From Pectobacterium polonicum (GTDB lineage: Bacteria; Pseudomonadota; Gammaproteobacteria; Enterobacterales; Enterobacteriaceae), in assembly GCF_005497185.1 (NCBI RefSeq), contig NZ_RJTN01000003.1:1-64000 (forward strand): DNA of 64,000 nucleotides. Reading direction: 5' to 3'. Under the pieces are notes generated by a model, which was not told where the DNA came from, ran no database searches, and saw only the letters and a program-made list of their open reading frames with translations. Both the position numbers and the translations under genes were made by a program. Below are positions 26,385 through 35,304 of this stretch, one piece after another (positions within the stretch are counted from its first letter, which is position 1; every line of letters begins with the position of its first letter).

Positions 26385-27083
26385 ATGAAATTTATCTCGT
26401 TATTTTTTGCCACCGTACTCTTATTTTCGTTGTCCACGGCATACGCCACAGCCGACGACATTGAGAACAAGCCCCTCGCAGAAATACAGCAGCTTGCGAA
26501 TGAGGGGAATGCAGATGCCCAATTGGAACTGGCCGATAGATACTATGAGGGAAATGGGGTAGAAGAAAATGACGAGCAGGCAAAAATCTGGTACATGAAA
26601 GCAGCGGAGCAAGGCAACGCCGATGCGCAATATGAACTTGGTGTCATGTATTTTGACGAACAAGAGTCAGCCAAAGCGATTCCGTGGTTTAAAAAAGCCG
26701 CGGCTCAAGGCAATGCTGATGCACAATTCCAACTCGGTACGATGTATATCAATGGATTTGGTACAGCGTCAAACTACAAGACTGCATTTGAATACATAAA
26801 AGACGCGGCGGAGAATAATCTGCCAATGGCACAATTTGTGCTATCGGGTCTGTACATCGAGGGAATAGGGGTTAAGAAAAATGACTCACAAGCTTATTTC
26901 TGGTTCTCCATATTCCAGCGCAGTGAAAAAGACCGGGAATTAACTGAAATACCAGAAATAAAAAAAGCCCTTCAGGATATTGAGAAAAAAACGCAACAAA
27001 CTGAAAAAAACATGTCGCAAAGCGAACTTCAGGAATCCAAACGGTTACAGGATGCCTTTATGAGTAAACATAACCATCAATAA
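26385..27083 (+). CDS. exported Sel1-repeat protein
   Basis: 232 residues. The signal peptide MKFISLFFATVLLFSLSTAYA is followed by four Sel1-type repeats, each starting near NADAQ and containing LG.MY (about residues 38-185), then a charged, glutamine-rich coiled C-terminus. Sel1 repeats form alpha-solenoids that bind proteins; the partner is unknown. The frame is open from 26295, but the ATG at 26385 has a GAAGGA ribosome site and begins the signal peptide. The gene stands alone between two terminators. Confidence 0.9.
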   Translation: MKFISLFFATVLLFSLSTAYATADDIENKPLAEIQQLANEGNADAQLELADRYYEGNGVEENDEQAKIWYMKAAEQGNADAQYELGVMYFDEQESAKAIPWFKKAAAQGNADAQFQLGTMYINGFGTASNYKTAFEYIKDAAENNLPMAQFVLSGLYIEGIGVKKNDSQAYFWFSIFQRSEKDRELTEIPEIKKALQDIEKKTQQTEKNMSQSELQESKRLQDAFMSKHNHQ

Positions 27084-27110
27084 TCCCCCAGAGTCGCCGT
27101 TCCGTTCACG

Positions 27111-27133
27111 AGGTCACTCAGGTGGCCTTTTTT
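27111..27133 (+). terminator. terminator after Sel1-repeat gene
   Basis: The hairpin AGGTCAC-TCAG-GTGGCCT (one G-T pair) is followed by a T run, 27 bases after the stop. Confidence 0.7.
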
Positions 27134-27195
27134 AACATTATGATTTACTTTATATGGAAACCATCCATAGATGAATGGCTATTTAATTTTAGCAT

Positions 27196-27225
27196 AAAAA
27201 AAGCCTCGACGAATCTGTCGAGGCA
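27196..27225 (-). terminator. terminator for the leftward unknown gene
   Basis: On the minus strand GCCTCGAC-AGATTC-GTCGAGGC is followed by seven T, 43 bases beyond the stop of the gene at 27268-27648. Confidence 0.85.
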
Positions 27226-27267
27226 TAGTGAAAACCCACGTTAATGACGGATTATAATATTTTTATA

Positions 27268-27648
27268 TCAGTCAACTTGACGGGTAAAAACAACATCTTC
27301 AAATGAAAAACGCTGTTGCCCACCACTAATCGTAGTATATGAACGGCTGCCGCTTAACGTAATTTGTTGAGGGGTATCCGTTGATGTTCCAACCCAATAG
27401 TCACGAATGACATAGTTGTAACCACCAATATTATTACGATAGGTACATGCAACACCTAAATTAATCGTGGCCCGACCAGCGGTATAAAGCCATGACCCAG
27501 AGAAAGACTCGCCTTGATAAGTGTATTCACCTACAGGTGTATCTTTTGCGGTGAATGTCCCGGTAAATGTTGCTCCTGCAAAATCAGGATCGGTAATGAC
27601 GAGTGTGTGTTTACCATCTTCACTAGAATACGTTCCGGCTTCTAACAT
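27268..27648 (-). CDS. unknown small beta-rich protein
   Basis: 126 residues that I do not recognise. The sequence is rich in Thr, Ser, Gly and Tyr and alternates short strand-like segments (TLVITDPDFAGATFTGTFTAKD, YTYQGESFSGSWLYTAGRATINLG, FSFEDVVFTRQVD), which suggests an all-beta barrel or jelly roll. There is no signal peptide or membrane segment and one Cys (CTYRNN). A GAGAGG site 6 bases before the ATG and a dedicated terminator support a real gene. The layout recalls small lectins or calycin-type barrels, but no motif proves it. It is monocistronic in an AT-richer patch, possibly acquired. Confidence 0.75.
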   Translation of the reverse strand: MLEAGTYSSEDGKHTLVITDPDFAGATFTGTFTAKDTPVGEYTYQGESFSGSWLYTAGRATINLGVACTYRNNIGGYNYVIRDYWVGTSTDTPQQITLSGSRSYTTISGGQQRFSFEDVVFTRQVD

Positions 27649-28031
27649 GATTAACCTCTCTATATTGAATCATTGGTAAGATAAAGCCCTGTTGCATCCC
27701 GGAATAAACCGAACATGACATATTAGCCAGCAAGCAACTAAATGTAATGTGAGATACACAGTGCACCGAGAGTGTATGAGGAAAAGTGGAAATAACTTAT
27801 TAAACTGTTTTATAACCTAATCATGTTAACGCCAGCATCCAATCCACTTCATGGGTCTGACGCAAGCGATACCTTTCGGCTCGGCATATTCAGCAGATTA
27901 CCGCTAGTATTCCGATTGGTTCTCAGGTTATTTCTCGGAAAAAACCTGGCTAACTAGCAACTGATTATTTTCAATAAATGTGATAAATTATTTAAAACTT
28001 AAAAATCACATTTTCATTTCAAGAGTATTAC
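27649..28031. other. intergenic region between divergent unknown genes
   Basis: 383 bases, AT-rich, between the leftward beta-rich gene and the rightward ATP-grasp gene. I see no ORF, repeat or strong regulatory palindrome. It must hold both promoters. Confidence 0.45.
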
Positions 28032-28811
28032 ATGAACATAATTTACCCCAGTGATTACTTTGATACCGCCAAAGTGGATGAGATGTTTGAGACAGAGTAT
28101 AACTGTGCGAGAGAAAGTGGTTTATCGTGTGTATTGTTATCAACCCAACATGCATCAAACGGGAAATATCGATTTTCAACGAAAATTGAACCGAATACCC
28201 CCGTAATTTGGCGAGGTTGGATGCTAAAAGCAGAAGAATATGAAAGGTTGAGCGCTGCCGCGAACCACAATGGTGGTAACATGCTCATATCATTAGATAA
28301 CTACCTCTCATGCCATTATATTACGGGATGGTATAAATCATGCGAAAAATATACGCCAAAGACCGTTTTCTTAAAAGAAAATGATGACATAGAACAGATT
28401 ACTAACCAGTTAAAATGGCCTTCTTATTTCGTTAAAGACTATGTTAAATCGCTAACCACTTCCAGAGGTTCTATTGCCAACAGTGCTGAGGAAATCCAGG
28501 AAGTCATAGCGTCTATTAAAAAATTTCGTGGTGAAATTGAAGGCGGACTTAGCCTAAGGCAGGTTGAGAACATTGTAAAAACCAGCGAACGCCGGTATTT
28601 TTCGTTTAAAAATAAAGTATATTCCTCTAATGGTATTGTTCCCGACATTGTTATTGAAATAGCACAACGCATAAGCTCTCCCTTTTTCTCCATTGATATG
28701 GTTGAAAATGCTTCGGGTGAACTTCGCCTTATAGAAATTGGTGATGGGCAAGTCTCTGATACTAAAGAATGGGACGTCGCAGCCTTTATTAAAATATTCC
28801 TTAATGCTTAG
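28032..28811 (+). CDS. ATP-grasp domain protein of unknown substrate
   Basis: 259 residues. The C-terminal two thirds follow an ATP-grasp layout: the lysine strand SYFVKDYVKS, RYFSFKNKVYSS, and the metal/ATP end FFSIDMVENASGELRLIEIGDGQVSD (Asp and Glu ligands). The N-terminal part (VIWRGWMLKAEEYERL, LISLDNYLSCHY) matches the small ATP-grasp proteins that Pfam groups as DUF4343. The family ligates carboxylates to amines or similar, but no substrate is known. It has low GC compared with its neighbours and no obvious partner gene, so acquisition by transfer is plausible. Confidence 0.8.
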   Translation: MNIIYPSDYFDTAKVDEMFETEYNCARESGLSCVLLSTQHASNGKYRFSTKIEPNTPVIWRGWMLKAEEYERLSAAANHNGGNMLISLDNYLSCHYITGWYKSCEKYTPKTVFLKENDDIEQITNQLKWPSYFVKDYVKSLTTSRGSIANSAEEIQEVIASIKKFRGEIEGGLSLRQVENIVKTSERRYFSFKNKVYSSNGIVPDIVIEIAQRISSPFFSIDMVENASGELRLIEIGDGQVSDTKEWDVAAFIKIFLNA

Positions 28812-28992
28812 TGAATAGAGCCGTGATTCATCTTTATTGAGATAACGTTATCGCGAACTGGCGATGTATTTTCCCTGATTCAGGGTAAGATAACTATCAG
28901 TCACGGCTTTTCCCCTGTGCTACAATCCCGCGCCAGCAAAGGTAACCTCAGACAACACCGCCAAAAACACACGAAACGATGACTGACAAACC

Positions 28993-30015
28993 ATGACCGA
29001 CGTAAAATCAGGTAAAAACAACGCGGTATCAGCCGATTCCCGCGTCTCTCATCTTAACCGCTTCTCCATTGCGCCGATGCTCGACTGGACCGATCGTCAT
29101 TGCCGTTACTTCCTTCGCCAACTCACTGGCCAAACGCTGCTGTATACGGAAATGGTAACAACCGGTGCAATTCTTCATGGCAAAGGCGACTATCTCGCCT
29201 ATAGCGAAGAAGAACACCCATTGGCGCTGCAACTCGGTGGTAGCGACCCTACTGCGTTGGCTCAATGCGCCAAACTGGCAGAGCAGCGCGGCTACGATGA
29301 GGTCAATCTGAACGTCGGTTGCCCGTCCGACCGTGTACAAAATGGCCGTTTCGGTGCCTGCTTGATGGGCGAAGCCGAGCTGGTAGCAGACTGCATCAAG
29401 GCAATGAAAGACAGCACATCAATCCCGATTACGGTGAAAACCCGCATCGGCATTGACGATCAAGACAGCTATGAATTCCTGTGCGAGTTTATCCAAACCG
29501 TTGCTGGGCGCGGCGAGTGCGATACTTTCATCATCCACGCGCGCAAAGCCTGGCTTTCGGGCCTTAGCCCGAAAGAGAATCGGGAAATTCCACCGCTGGA
29601 TTATCCGCGCGTTTACCAGCTCAAGCGCGATTTCCCGACGCTCACCATCGCCATCAATGGCGGCGTCAAAACGCTGGAAGAAGCCAAAACCCACTTACAG
29701 CATCTGGACGGCGTGATGATGGGGCGTGAGGCTTACCAGAATCCCGGTATTCTGGCGCAGGTCGACCGTGAGCTATTTGGCATTGATGCCACCACGCCGG
29801 ACTTGGCTGGCGTGGTACGAGCCATGTATCCCTATATCGAGCGCGAACTCTCTGGCGGTGCGTCATTAGGCCACATTACACGCCATATGCTCGGCATGTT
29901 TCAGGGCATCACCGGTGCGCGTCAGTGGCGACGCTACCTCAGCGAAAATGCTCACAAACCCGGTGCCGACGCTGCGGTAGTAGAACGTGCGCTGACGCTA
30001 GTTAATCTGGTTTAA
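28993..30015 (+). CDS. dusA: tRNA-dihydrouridine(20/20a) synthase
   Basis: A 340-residue FMN enzyme that reduces U20/U20a of tRNA with [24 protein letters not shown] starts the TIM barrel. Catalytic Cys110 lies in [70 protein letters not shown] and [11 protein letters not shown] follow E. coli DusA closely, as does the C-terminal helical RNA-binding part. pspG follows on the same strand, as in E. coli. Confidence 0.96.
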   Translation: MTDVKSGKNNAVSADSRVSHLNRFSIAPMLDWTDRHCRYFLRQLTGQTLLYTEMVTTGAILHGKGDYLAYSEEEHPLALQLGGSDPTALAQCAKLAEQRGYDEVNLNVGCPSDRVQNGRFGACLMGEAELVADCIKAMKDSTSIPITVKTRIGIDDQDSYEFLCEFIQTVAGRGECDTFIIHARKAWLSGLSPKENREIPPLDYPRVYQLKRDFPTLTIAINGGVKTLEEAKTHLQHLDGVMMGREAYQNPGILAQVDRELFGIDATTPDLAGVVRAMYPYIERELSGGASLGHITRHMLGMFQGITGARQWRRYLSENAHKPGADAAVVERALTLVNLV

Positions 30016-30070
30016 AAAATACTAACTATTAGTATTTTCCATCAATACTCTTTCATTTCTCTTCCTCGCG

Positions 30071-30099
30071 CTGCTGGTAAATCAATCACTTACCAGCAG
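30071..30099. promoter_or_regulatory. 10-bp inverted repeat upstream of pspG
   Basis: Arms CTGCTGGTAA and TTACCAGCAG are separated by 9 bases, just left of the sigma-54 element. It could be a PspF enhancer site or the end structure of dusA mRNA. There is no T tail, and it is close to the promoter for an enhancer. Confidence 0.45.
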
Positions 30100-30105
30100 C
30101 ACATC

Positions 30106-30122
30106 TTGGCACGATTCTTGTT
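30106..30122 (+). promoter_or_regulatory. sigma-54 promoter of pspG
   Basis: TTGGCACGATTCTTGTT matches the -24 TGGCAC element with correct spacing to a -12 TTGT element (GT instead of the usual GC). pspG is a known sigma-54/PspF target in E. coli. Confidence 0.75.
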
Positions 30123-30192
30123 ATAGCTTATGTAGCACGCAGACCCACTCTTTCCTGCGTCAGATACGGTTTAACCGCTACAGGAGCACACC

Positions 30193-30465
30193 ATGTTAGA
30201 AATTTTCTTCGTTATTGGCTTTTTTATCATGCTGATGTTGACGGGCGTGTCACTGCTGGGCGTGATTGCAGCACTGTTTGTGGCGTCCCTTTTTATGCTG
30301 ATTGGCGGGCTGTTTAGCATGGCAATAAAGGTGCTACCGTGGCTGATTTTGGCCGTTACAGCGGTATGGCTATGGCGCAAGTTTAGCGGGCGACCGGTCT
30401 ACAACTCGCACCGTTATACCTATCAAAAATACACCTATCGCCAGCGCAATGGGAATCAGTGGTAA
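30193..30465 (+). CDS. pspG: phage shock protein G
   Basis: A 90-residue inner-membrane protein. MLEIFFVIGFFIMLMLTGVSLLGVIAALFVASLFMLIGGLFSMAIKVLPWLILAVTAVWLWRKF aligns with E. coli PspG (80 residues) through two membrane segments, and the basic tyrosine-rich tail is a little longer. It is an effector of the envelope-stress phage shock response outside the main psp operon. An AGGAG site lies 7 bases upstream of the ATG, and a sigma-54 promoter element lies 71 bases upstream. Confidence 0.94.
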   Translation: MLEIFFVIGFFIMLMLTGVSLLGVIAALFVASLFMLIGGLFSMAIKVLPWLILAVTAVWLWRKFSGRPVYNSHRYTYQKYTYRQRNGNQW

Positions 30466-30831
30466 TGCCATAAAAGGGAAAAATCTGAATTACGCGCGAA
30501 AATGATGGCCAATGCCATGTTTAACACCCATTTGTTGAATACCGCCTTGTTTTAATACAAGAGGTTTTAGTACAAAAGTGTGCGCCAGCAGATATTTTTT
30601 CCCTGATGTGGCTGCTAGGATGACGCCCACAGTTTGCCTCTTTGTCGTTTAAAGGGTAAGCGGATTCAGTGGCAAAGCAGCCACACGATTTCATCGTCGT
30701 CAGGAAAATAATAGCCGCATAGCGGCACCTTCGTGACGATCACCACGCTGTACCCTACATACAGTCTGATGAAATTTGCGTAACGGCACAGGCCTCCCAA
30801 TGGGAGGCCTTCTGCTTTTCAGCAACAGATA
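30466..30831. other. intergenic region between pspG and qorA
   Basis: 366 bases between convergent genes. No coding ORF is visible. A long-range inverted pair (GTGGCTGCT near 30608 and AGCAGCCAC near 30675) may fold, and the compact hairpin at 30791-30809 is described separately. Confidence 0.45.
30791..30809 (-). terminator. hairpin downstream of qorA
   Basis: GGCCTCCC-AAT-GGGAGGCC, an 8-bp GC-rich stem with a 3-base loop 23 bases past the qorA stop. On the minus strand there is no T run, while on the plus strand the tail is moderately T-rich, so it could serve either side. Confidence 0.5.
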
Positions 30832-31815
30832 TTAGGGAATCAGCAGGCAGGAGCCCTGCGTACTGCGGCTTTCCAGCGCCCGATGAGCCGCTTGCGCCTC
30901 CGCCAGCGCGAATTTCTGGTTCTGCGGCACATCAACCGTAATCGCTCCACTCGCGATCAATGAGAACAGTTCGTTGCTGGCCTGTTCGAGCTCAGCACGA
31001 TTCGTCACATAGCCAAACAGTGAAGGACGCGTGACGTACAACGAACCTTTCTGGTTCAAGATCCCCAGATTGACACCCGTTACTGGCCCAGACGCATTGC
31101 CGAAACTGACCATCAACCCGCGACGGCGCAGGCTATCGAGCGAAGCTTCCCAGGTATCTTTCCCGACCGAGTCATACACGACTGCCACTTTCTGCCCGTC
31201 GGTCAGTTCCGCAACGCGCTGTGCGATATTCTCAGTACGGTAGTTAATGGTCGCCCAGGCACCGGCCTGTTTTGCCCGCTCTGCTTTCTCATCAGACCCC
31301 ACCGTCCCGATCAACTTCGCCCCCAGCGCCTTTGCCCACTGGCAGGCAATCAACCCTACGCCGCCCGCCGCGGCATGGAACAAGAAGACTTCATTCGGCT
31401 TGATTTCATACGTCTGACGCAGCAGATAGTAAACCGTCAGCCCTTTCAGGAAAGAAGCCGCAGCCTGCTCAAAGCTGATGGCCTCCGGCAGCAGCGCAAC
31501 CTTCTCTGCCACCACATTATGCACCTCGCTATACGCCCCCAACCCGGACTGCGCATACACGACGCGATCGCCCACGTTCAGCGCGCTAACCCCCGCGCCG
31601 ACTTTCGTTACGACGCCCGCCGCTTCGGTTCCCAGCCCGGAAGGTAAATCAGGCACGGGATACAGGCCGCTGCGAATATAGGTATCGATAAAATTAATAC
31701 CGATGGCACGGTTCTCCACCTGAACCTCTCCCGCAGCGGGTTCGGCAGGCGTAAAATCCCCATATTGCAGAACCTCTGGGCCACCATAAGCCCGGAACTG
31801 AACGCGTTTTGCCAT
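30832..31815 (-). CDS. qorA: NADPH:quinone oxidoreductase QorA
   Basis: A 327-residue zinc-free medium-chain dehydrogenase, identical in length to E. coli Qor and similar from end to end: YGGPEVLQ, INFIDTYIRSGLYP, GLGTEAAGVV, KGLTVYYLLRQTYEIKP, FHAAAGGVGLIACQWAKALGAKLIGTVGS (Rossmann loop), ending STQGSCLLIP. It reduces quinones with NADPH. It is divergent from dnaB as in E. coli. Confidence 0.96.
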   Translation of the reverse strand: MAKRVQFRAYGGPEVLQYGDFTPAEPAAGEVQVENRAIGINFIDTYIRSGLYPVPDLPSGLGTEAAGVVTKVGAGVSALNVGDRVVYAQSGLGAYSEVHNVVAEKVALLPEAISFEQAAASFLKGLTVYYLLRQTYEIKPNEVFLFHAAAGGVGLIACQWAKALGAKLIGTVGSDEKAERAKQAGAWATINYRTENIAQRVAELTDGQKVAVVYDSVGKDTWEASLDSLRRRGLMVSFGNASGPVTGVNLGILNQKGSLYVTRPSLFGYVTNRAELEQASNELFSLIASGAITVDVPQNQKFALAEAQAAHRALESRSTQGSCLLIP

Positions 31816-31860
31816 GTTATCTCCTTAATCGTGACAGGTTCGTTGTCTCTCCATAATACG

Positions 31861-31975
31861 TATACCCTAAATAATACGAGTTTCAGGCAGGCAGCGGCCC
31901 CAACAGGGCGAGGCACACGTAAATGTGCCGAGTCGCGTAGCCAACACACATGCAACTTGAAGTATGACGGGTATA
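31861..31975. repeat. dispersed intergenic repeat, short copy
   Basis: Begins TATACCCTAAATAATACGAG and ends AACTTGAAGTATGACGGGTA followed by TA. The ends are imperfect inverted repeats of each other (TATACCC outward). The same two ends bound a longer copy at 47262-47455, and the left end recurs as a fragment at 40305-40323. It lies in the divergent qorA/dnaB promoter region. It is probably a non-autonomous enterobacterial interspersed element. Confidence 0.7.
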
Positions 31976-32051
31976 TTGTGTTATTTCGGACGAGTGGCAT
32001 ATACAATGCCCCCTTATCCAATGGCAAATCAACCGGTAAAGAATCCGTTTC

Positions 32052-33458
32052 ATGGCAGAGAAAAGACCCACCAATAAATCGAATGAACCCCGTGACCGCC
32101 AGATGGAAGGTCTGAAACTTCCGCCACATTCGCTGGAAGCGGAACAATCGGTGTTGGGTGGCCTGATGCTCGACAATGAACGCTGGGATAACGTTGCTGA
32201 GCGCGTTGTTGCTAACGATTTCTATAACCGTGCCCACCGCTTAATCTTCACCGAGATGCAGCGACTGCTCGAAATGAGCAAGCCGATCGACCTGATTACG
32301 TTATCCGAATCGCTCGAACTGCAAGGTTCATTGGAATCTGCCGGTGGCTTCGCCTATCTGGCCGAGTTGGCAAAAAACACCCCAAGCGCTGCTAACATTG
32401 GTGCCTACGCCGACATCGTGCGTGAACGCGCCGTGGTGCGTGAGATGATCTCTGTCGCTAATGAGATCGCCGATGCGGGTTACGATCCACAGGGCCGCAG
32501 CAGTGAAGATCTGCTCGATCTGGCGGAATCCCGCGTCTTTCAGATCGCCGAAAACCGTGCCAGCAAAGATGAAGGCCCGAAAAGCATCGACCGCATTCTG
32601 GAAGACACGGTTTCCCGTATCGAACAGTTGTATCAACGCCCGCACGACGGCGTAACCGGCGTGTCTACCGGCTATCAGGATCTGGATAAAAAGACTGCTG
32701 GCTTGCAGAAATCCGATCTGATCATCGTCGCGGCGCGTCCGTCCATGGGGAAAACCACCTTCGCTATGAACCTGTGTGAAAACGCGGCGATGATGCAGGA
32801 TAAACCCGTGTTGATCTTCAGTCTGGAGATGCCCGGTGAACAGATTATGATGCGTATGTTGGCATCGCTGTCTCGCGTAGATCAAACCCGTATCCGTACT
32901 GGTCAGCTAGACGATGAAGACTGGGCGCGTATCTCCAGCACCATGGGAATCCTGCTGGAAAAGCGCAATATGTACATCGATGATTCCTCTGGCCTAACCC
33001 CGACTGAAGTGCGCTCCCGCGCGCGCCGCGTGTTCCGTGAACATGACGGACTCAGCCTGATCATGATCGACTACCTGCAATTGATGCGCGTGCCGTCATT
33101 ATCGGACAACCGCACGCTGGAAATTGCAGAAATTTCCCGCTCACTCAAAGCGTTGGCAAAAGAATTGCAAGTTCCGGTCGTCGCCCTGTCGCAGCTTAAC
33201 CGTAGTCTGGAACAGCGCGCCGATAAGCGTCCGGTCAACTCGGACCTGCGTGAATCCGGCTCTATCGAGCAGGATGCCGACCTGATTATGTTTATCTACC
33301 GTGATGAGGTTTATCACGAAAACAGCGATCTCAAAGGTATCGCTGAAATCATTCTGGGGAAACAGCGTAACGGCCCGATTGGTTCCGTTCGCTTGACCTT
33401 TAACGGGCAGTGGTCGCGCTTTGATAACTATGCCGGCCCACAATATGACGATGAATGA
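32052..33458 (+). CDS. dnaB: replicative DNA helicase DnaB
   Basis: A 468-residue (471 in E. coli) hexameric helicase of the replication fork. The N-terminal DnaG/DnaC-interacting domain contains PPHSLEAEQSVLGGLMLDNERWD. The RecA-like domain has the Walker A loop RPSMGKTT at residues 229-236, followed by VLIFSLEMPGEQIMMRMLASLSRVDQ, LIMIDYLQLMRVP (Walker B) and NSDLRESGSIEQDADLIMFIYRDEVYHE. No intein or frameshift is present. alr follows after 41 bases. Confidence 0.97.
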   Translation: MAEKRPTNKSNEPRDRQMEGLKLPPHSLEAEQSVLGGLMLDNERWDNVAERVVANDFYNRAHRLIFTEMQRLLEMSKPIDLITLSESLELQGSLESAGGFAYLAELAKNTPSAANIGAYADIVRERAVVREMISVANEIADAGYDPQGRSSEDLLDLAESRVFQIAENRASKDEGPKSIDRILEDTVSRIEQLYQRPHDGVTGVSTGYQDLDKKTAGLQKSDLIIVAARPSMGKTTFAMNLCENAAMMQDKPVLIFSLEMPGEQIMMRMLASLSRVDQTRIRTGQLDDEDWARISSTMGILLEKRNMYIDDSSGLTPTEVRSRARRVFREHDGLSLIMIDYLQLMRVPSLSDNRTLEIAEISRSLKALAKELQVPVVALSQLNRSLEQRADKRPVNSDLRESGSIEQDADLIMFIYRDEVYHENSDLKGIAEIILGKQRNGPIGSVRLTFNGQWSRFDNYAGPQYDDE

Positions 33459-33499
33459 CGCAGCGCTCAGCAATGACAACACTGCACTAAGGACCAAGA

Positions 33500-34582
33500 A
33501 TGAAAACGGCAACCGCCGTCATTAGTCGGCGTGCGTTACGCCACAACCTGCAACGAATCCGCCAGCTTGCGCCAGGCAGCCAGGTCGTTGCCGTCGTGAA
33601 AGCCAACGCCTACGGCCACGGCATGATCGAATCCGCTCGCACCTTCTGCGACGCCGACTGCTACGGCGTCGCACGGCTCTCCGAAGCATTGGCGCTTCGC
33701 GCGGCAGGCATCACCAAACCTATTGTCTTGCTGGAAGGCTTTTTCTCCGCAGACGATCTCCCGCTTCTGGTGGAACACCAGCTAGAAACCGCCGTTCACA
33801 GCCCCGAGCAACTTGCTGCGTTGGAACAGGCCACGCTGCCGCAACCGATACGCGTGTGGATGAAGCTCGATACTGGCATGCACCGTCTTGGCGTTCTGCC
33901 GGAACACGCCGACGCATTTTGGCAACGCCTGACGGAATGCCGCAATGTGGTGCAGCCAGTCAATATGATGAGCCACTTTTGCCGCGCGGATGAACCCGAA
34001 GCCGGAACCACCGAACGCCAGTTAGCCTGCTTCGATGCCTTTACACAGGGTAAGCCCGGTGCACAGTCGATCGCGGCTTCCGGCGGCATTCTGCTATGGC
34101 CACAAGCACACCGCGATCGCGTCCGTCCCGGCATCATCCTCTACGGTGTATCGCCGCTGGATAACGAAGATGCCGCACATTTTGGCTTTCAACCTGCGAT
34201 GACCTTTACGTCTCACCTGATCGCCGTTCGCAAGCACAAAGCAGGGGAATCCGTCGGTTATGGGGGCACCTGGACTAGCCCGCGCGATACACTACTGGGC
34301 GTTGTGGCCGTTGGCTATGGTGATGGCTACCCACGCTGCGCGCCAGCGGGTACACCCGTGCTCATCAACGGGCGCGAAGTGCCACTTTCTGGCCGTGTAT
34401 CGATGGATATGATTACCGTTGATTTAGGGCCGGATGCGCAGGATAAAGTGGGCGATGAGGTTATTCTCTGGGGGCAAACGCTATCGGTTGAGCGCATTGC
34501 CGCACACACGGGCGCCAGCGCCTACGAGCTGATTACCCGCTTAACACAGCGCACTACGTTGGAATACGTCGACGGTGAGTAA
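33500..34582 (+). CDS. alr: alanine racemase
   Basis: A 360-residue PLP enzyme making D-alanine for peptidoglycan. PLP-lysine Lys34 lies in [11 protein letters not shown] and the second catalytic base Tyr254 lies in [36 protein letters not shown] and [13 protein letters not shown] are typical. It directly follows dnaB, as in E. coli, and matches the biosynthetic Alr rather than DadX by context. Its end overlaps the next ORF by 8 bases. Confidence 0.96.
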   Translation: MKTATAVISRRALRHNLQRIRQLAPGSQVVAVVKANAYGHGMIESARTFCDADCYGVARLSEALALRAAGITKPIVLLEGFFSADDLPLLVEHQLETAVHSPEQLAALEQATLPQPIRVWMKLDTGMHRLGVLPEHADAFWQRLTECRNVVQPVNMMSHFCRADEPEAGTTERQLACFDAFTQGKPGAQSIAASGGILLWPQAHRDRVRPGIILYGVSPLDNEDAAHFGFQPAMTFTSHLIAVRKHKAGESVGYGGTWTSPRDTLLGVVAVGYGDGYPRCAPAGTPVLINGREVPLSGRVSMDMITVDLGPDAQDKVGDEVILWGQTLSVERIAAHTGASAYELITRLTQRTTLEYVDGE

Positions 34583-35213
34583 AAACGGACTGATTGGTTT
34601 TTATCGGCAAGCCACTGGCTTGCCAACTTTCAGGCTGGTTATCTACTATGCGGCAAGCTGGCTTGCCGCATCCGCTATCCTGACGCTGTTTGCCCTCATT
34701 AATTTTTATACGCTAAAACCAACGGATGTTGGCGGCACACTGTTTGGCGGTATGTTCGGTGCGATATTCGATCTGATTTACTGGTCTTGCGCTGCGTTAG
34801 GGTTCTGCTTTCTGGCGCTCTTTCGACTCTCGGGATGGCGTGTTACCTTGGTATTAGCGGGTTTGGTGCAAATCGGTATCAGCGCGCTGTGGCGTATTCA
34901 ATACTGGCAGGATTATGAAAATGAGGAGTTGATACTTTCTCCGACACCTGGCGAACTGCATGTTTCCATATTGGTGGGTATGGCGATGACCACTATCGGC
35001 ATCGTGAAGTATCGGCACGCCCAGCGCAATTCCATCGCGCCACGCCCAACGTATCCTAAAGCTATCGCCGCATTACTGCTGGTCGCACTTTATTTGGTGC
35101 TTCCGCTACATCTCTACCTGCGTGAACCTCTCCCCTACTGCGCCTTTAGCCCTGACGGGCAGCAGCTAAGTATCTGTCTGGGAGACAGTGACGAACGGAT
35201 CATTGTGAAGTGA
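34575..35213 (+). CDS. unknown membrane protein overlapping alr
   Basis: 212 residues from a GTG inside the end of alr. Hydrophobic segments lie near residues 20-45, 55-85, 88-108, 135-150 and 158-180 ([17 protein letters not shown]), and the protein ends in a short soluble tail ([23 protein letters not shown]). I do not recognise a family. The 8-base overlap suggests coupling to alr. The tail wording CAFSPDGQQ resembles a beta-propeller blade motif but is too short to mean much. Confidence 0.75.
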   Translation: MSKNGLIGFYRQATGLPTFRLVIYYAASWLAASAILTLFALINFYTLKPTDVGGTLFGGMFGAIFDLIYWSCAALGFCFLALFRLSGWRVTLVLAGLVQIGISALWRIQYWQDYENEELILSPTPGELHVSILVGMAMTTIGIVKYRHAQRNSIAPRPTYPKAIAALLLVALYLVLPLHLYLREPLPYCAFSPDGQQLSICLGDSDERIIVK

Positions 35214-35304
35214 TGATGCCCGAGATTGTTATCAAACGCTCCCGGGACTCATCGTTAAACAAAACCAGAAAACTGCGCCTACACAGCAAGATATGCTTTG
35301 TTGA

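Noticed and set aside
27268-27648. Assignment of the beta-rich 126-residue protein to the avidin family
   Set aside because: General beta-barrel character only; no biotin-binding residues or conserved motifs can be matched.
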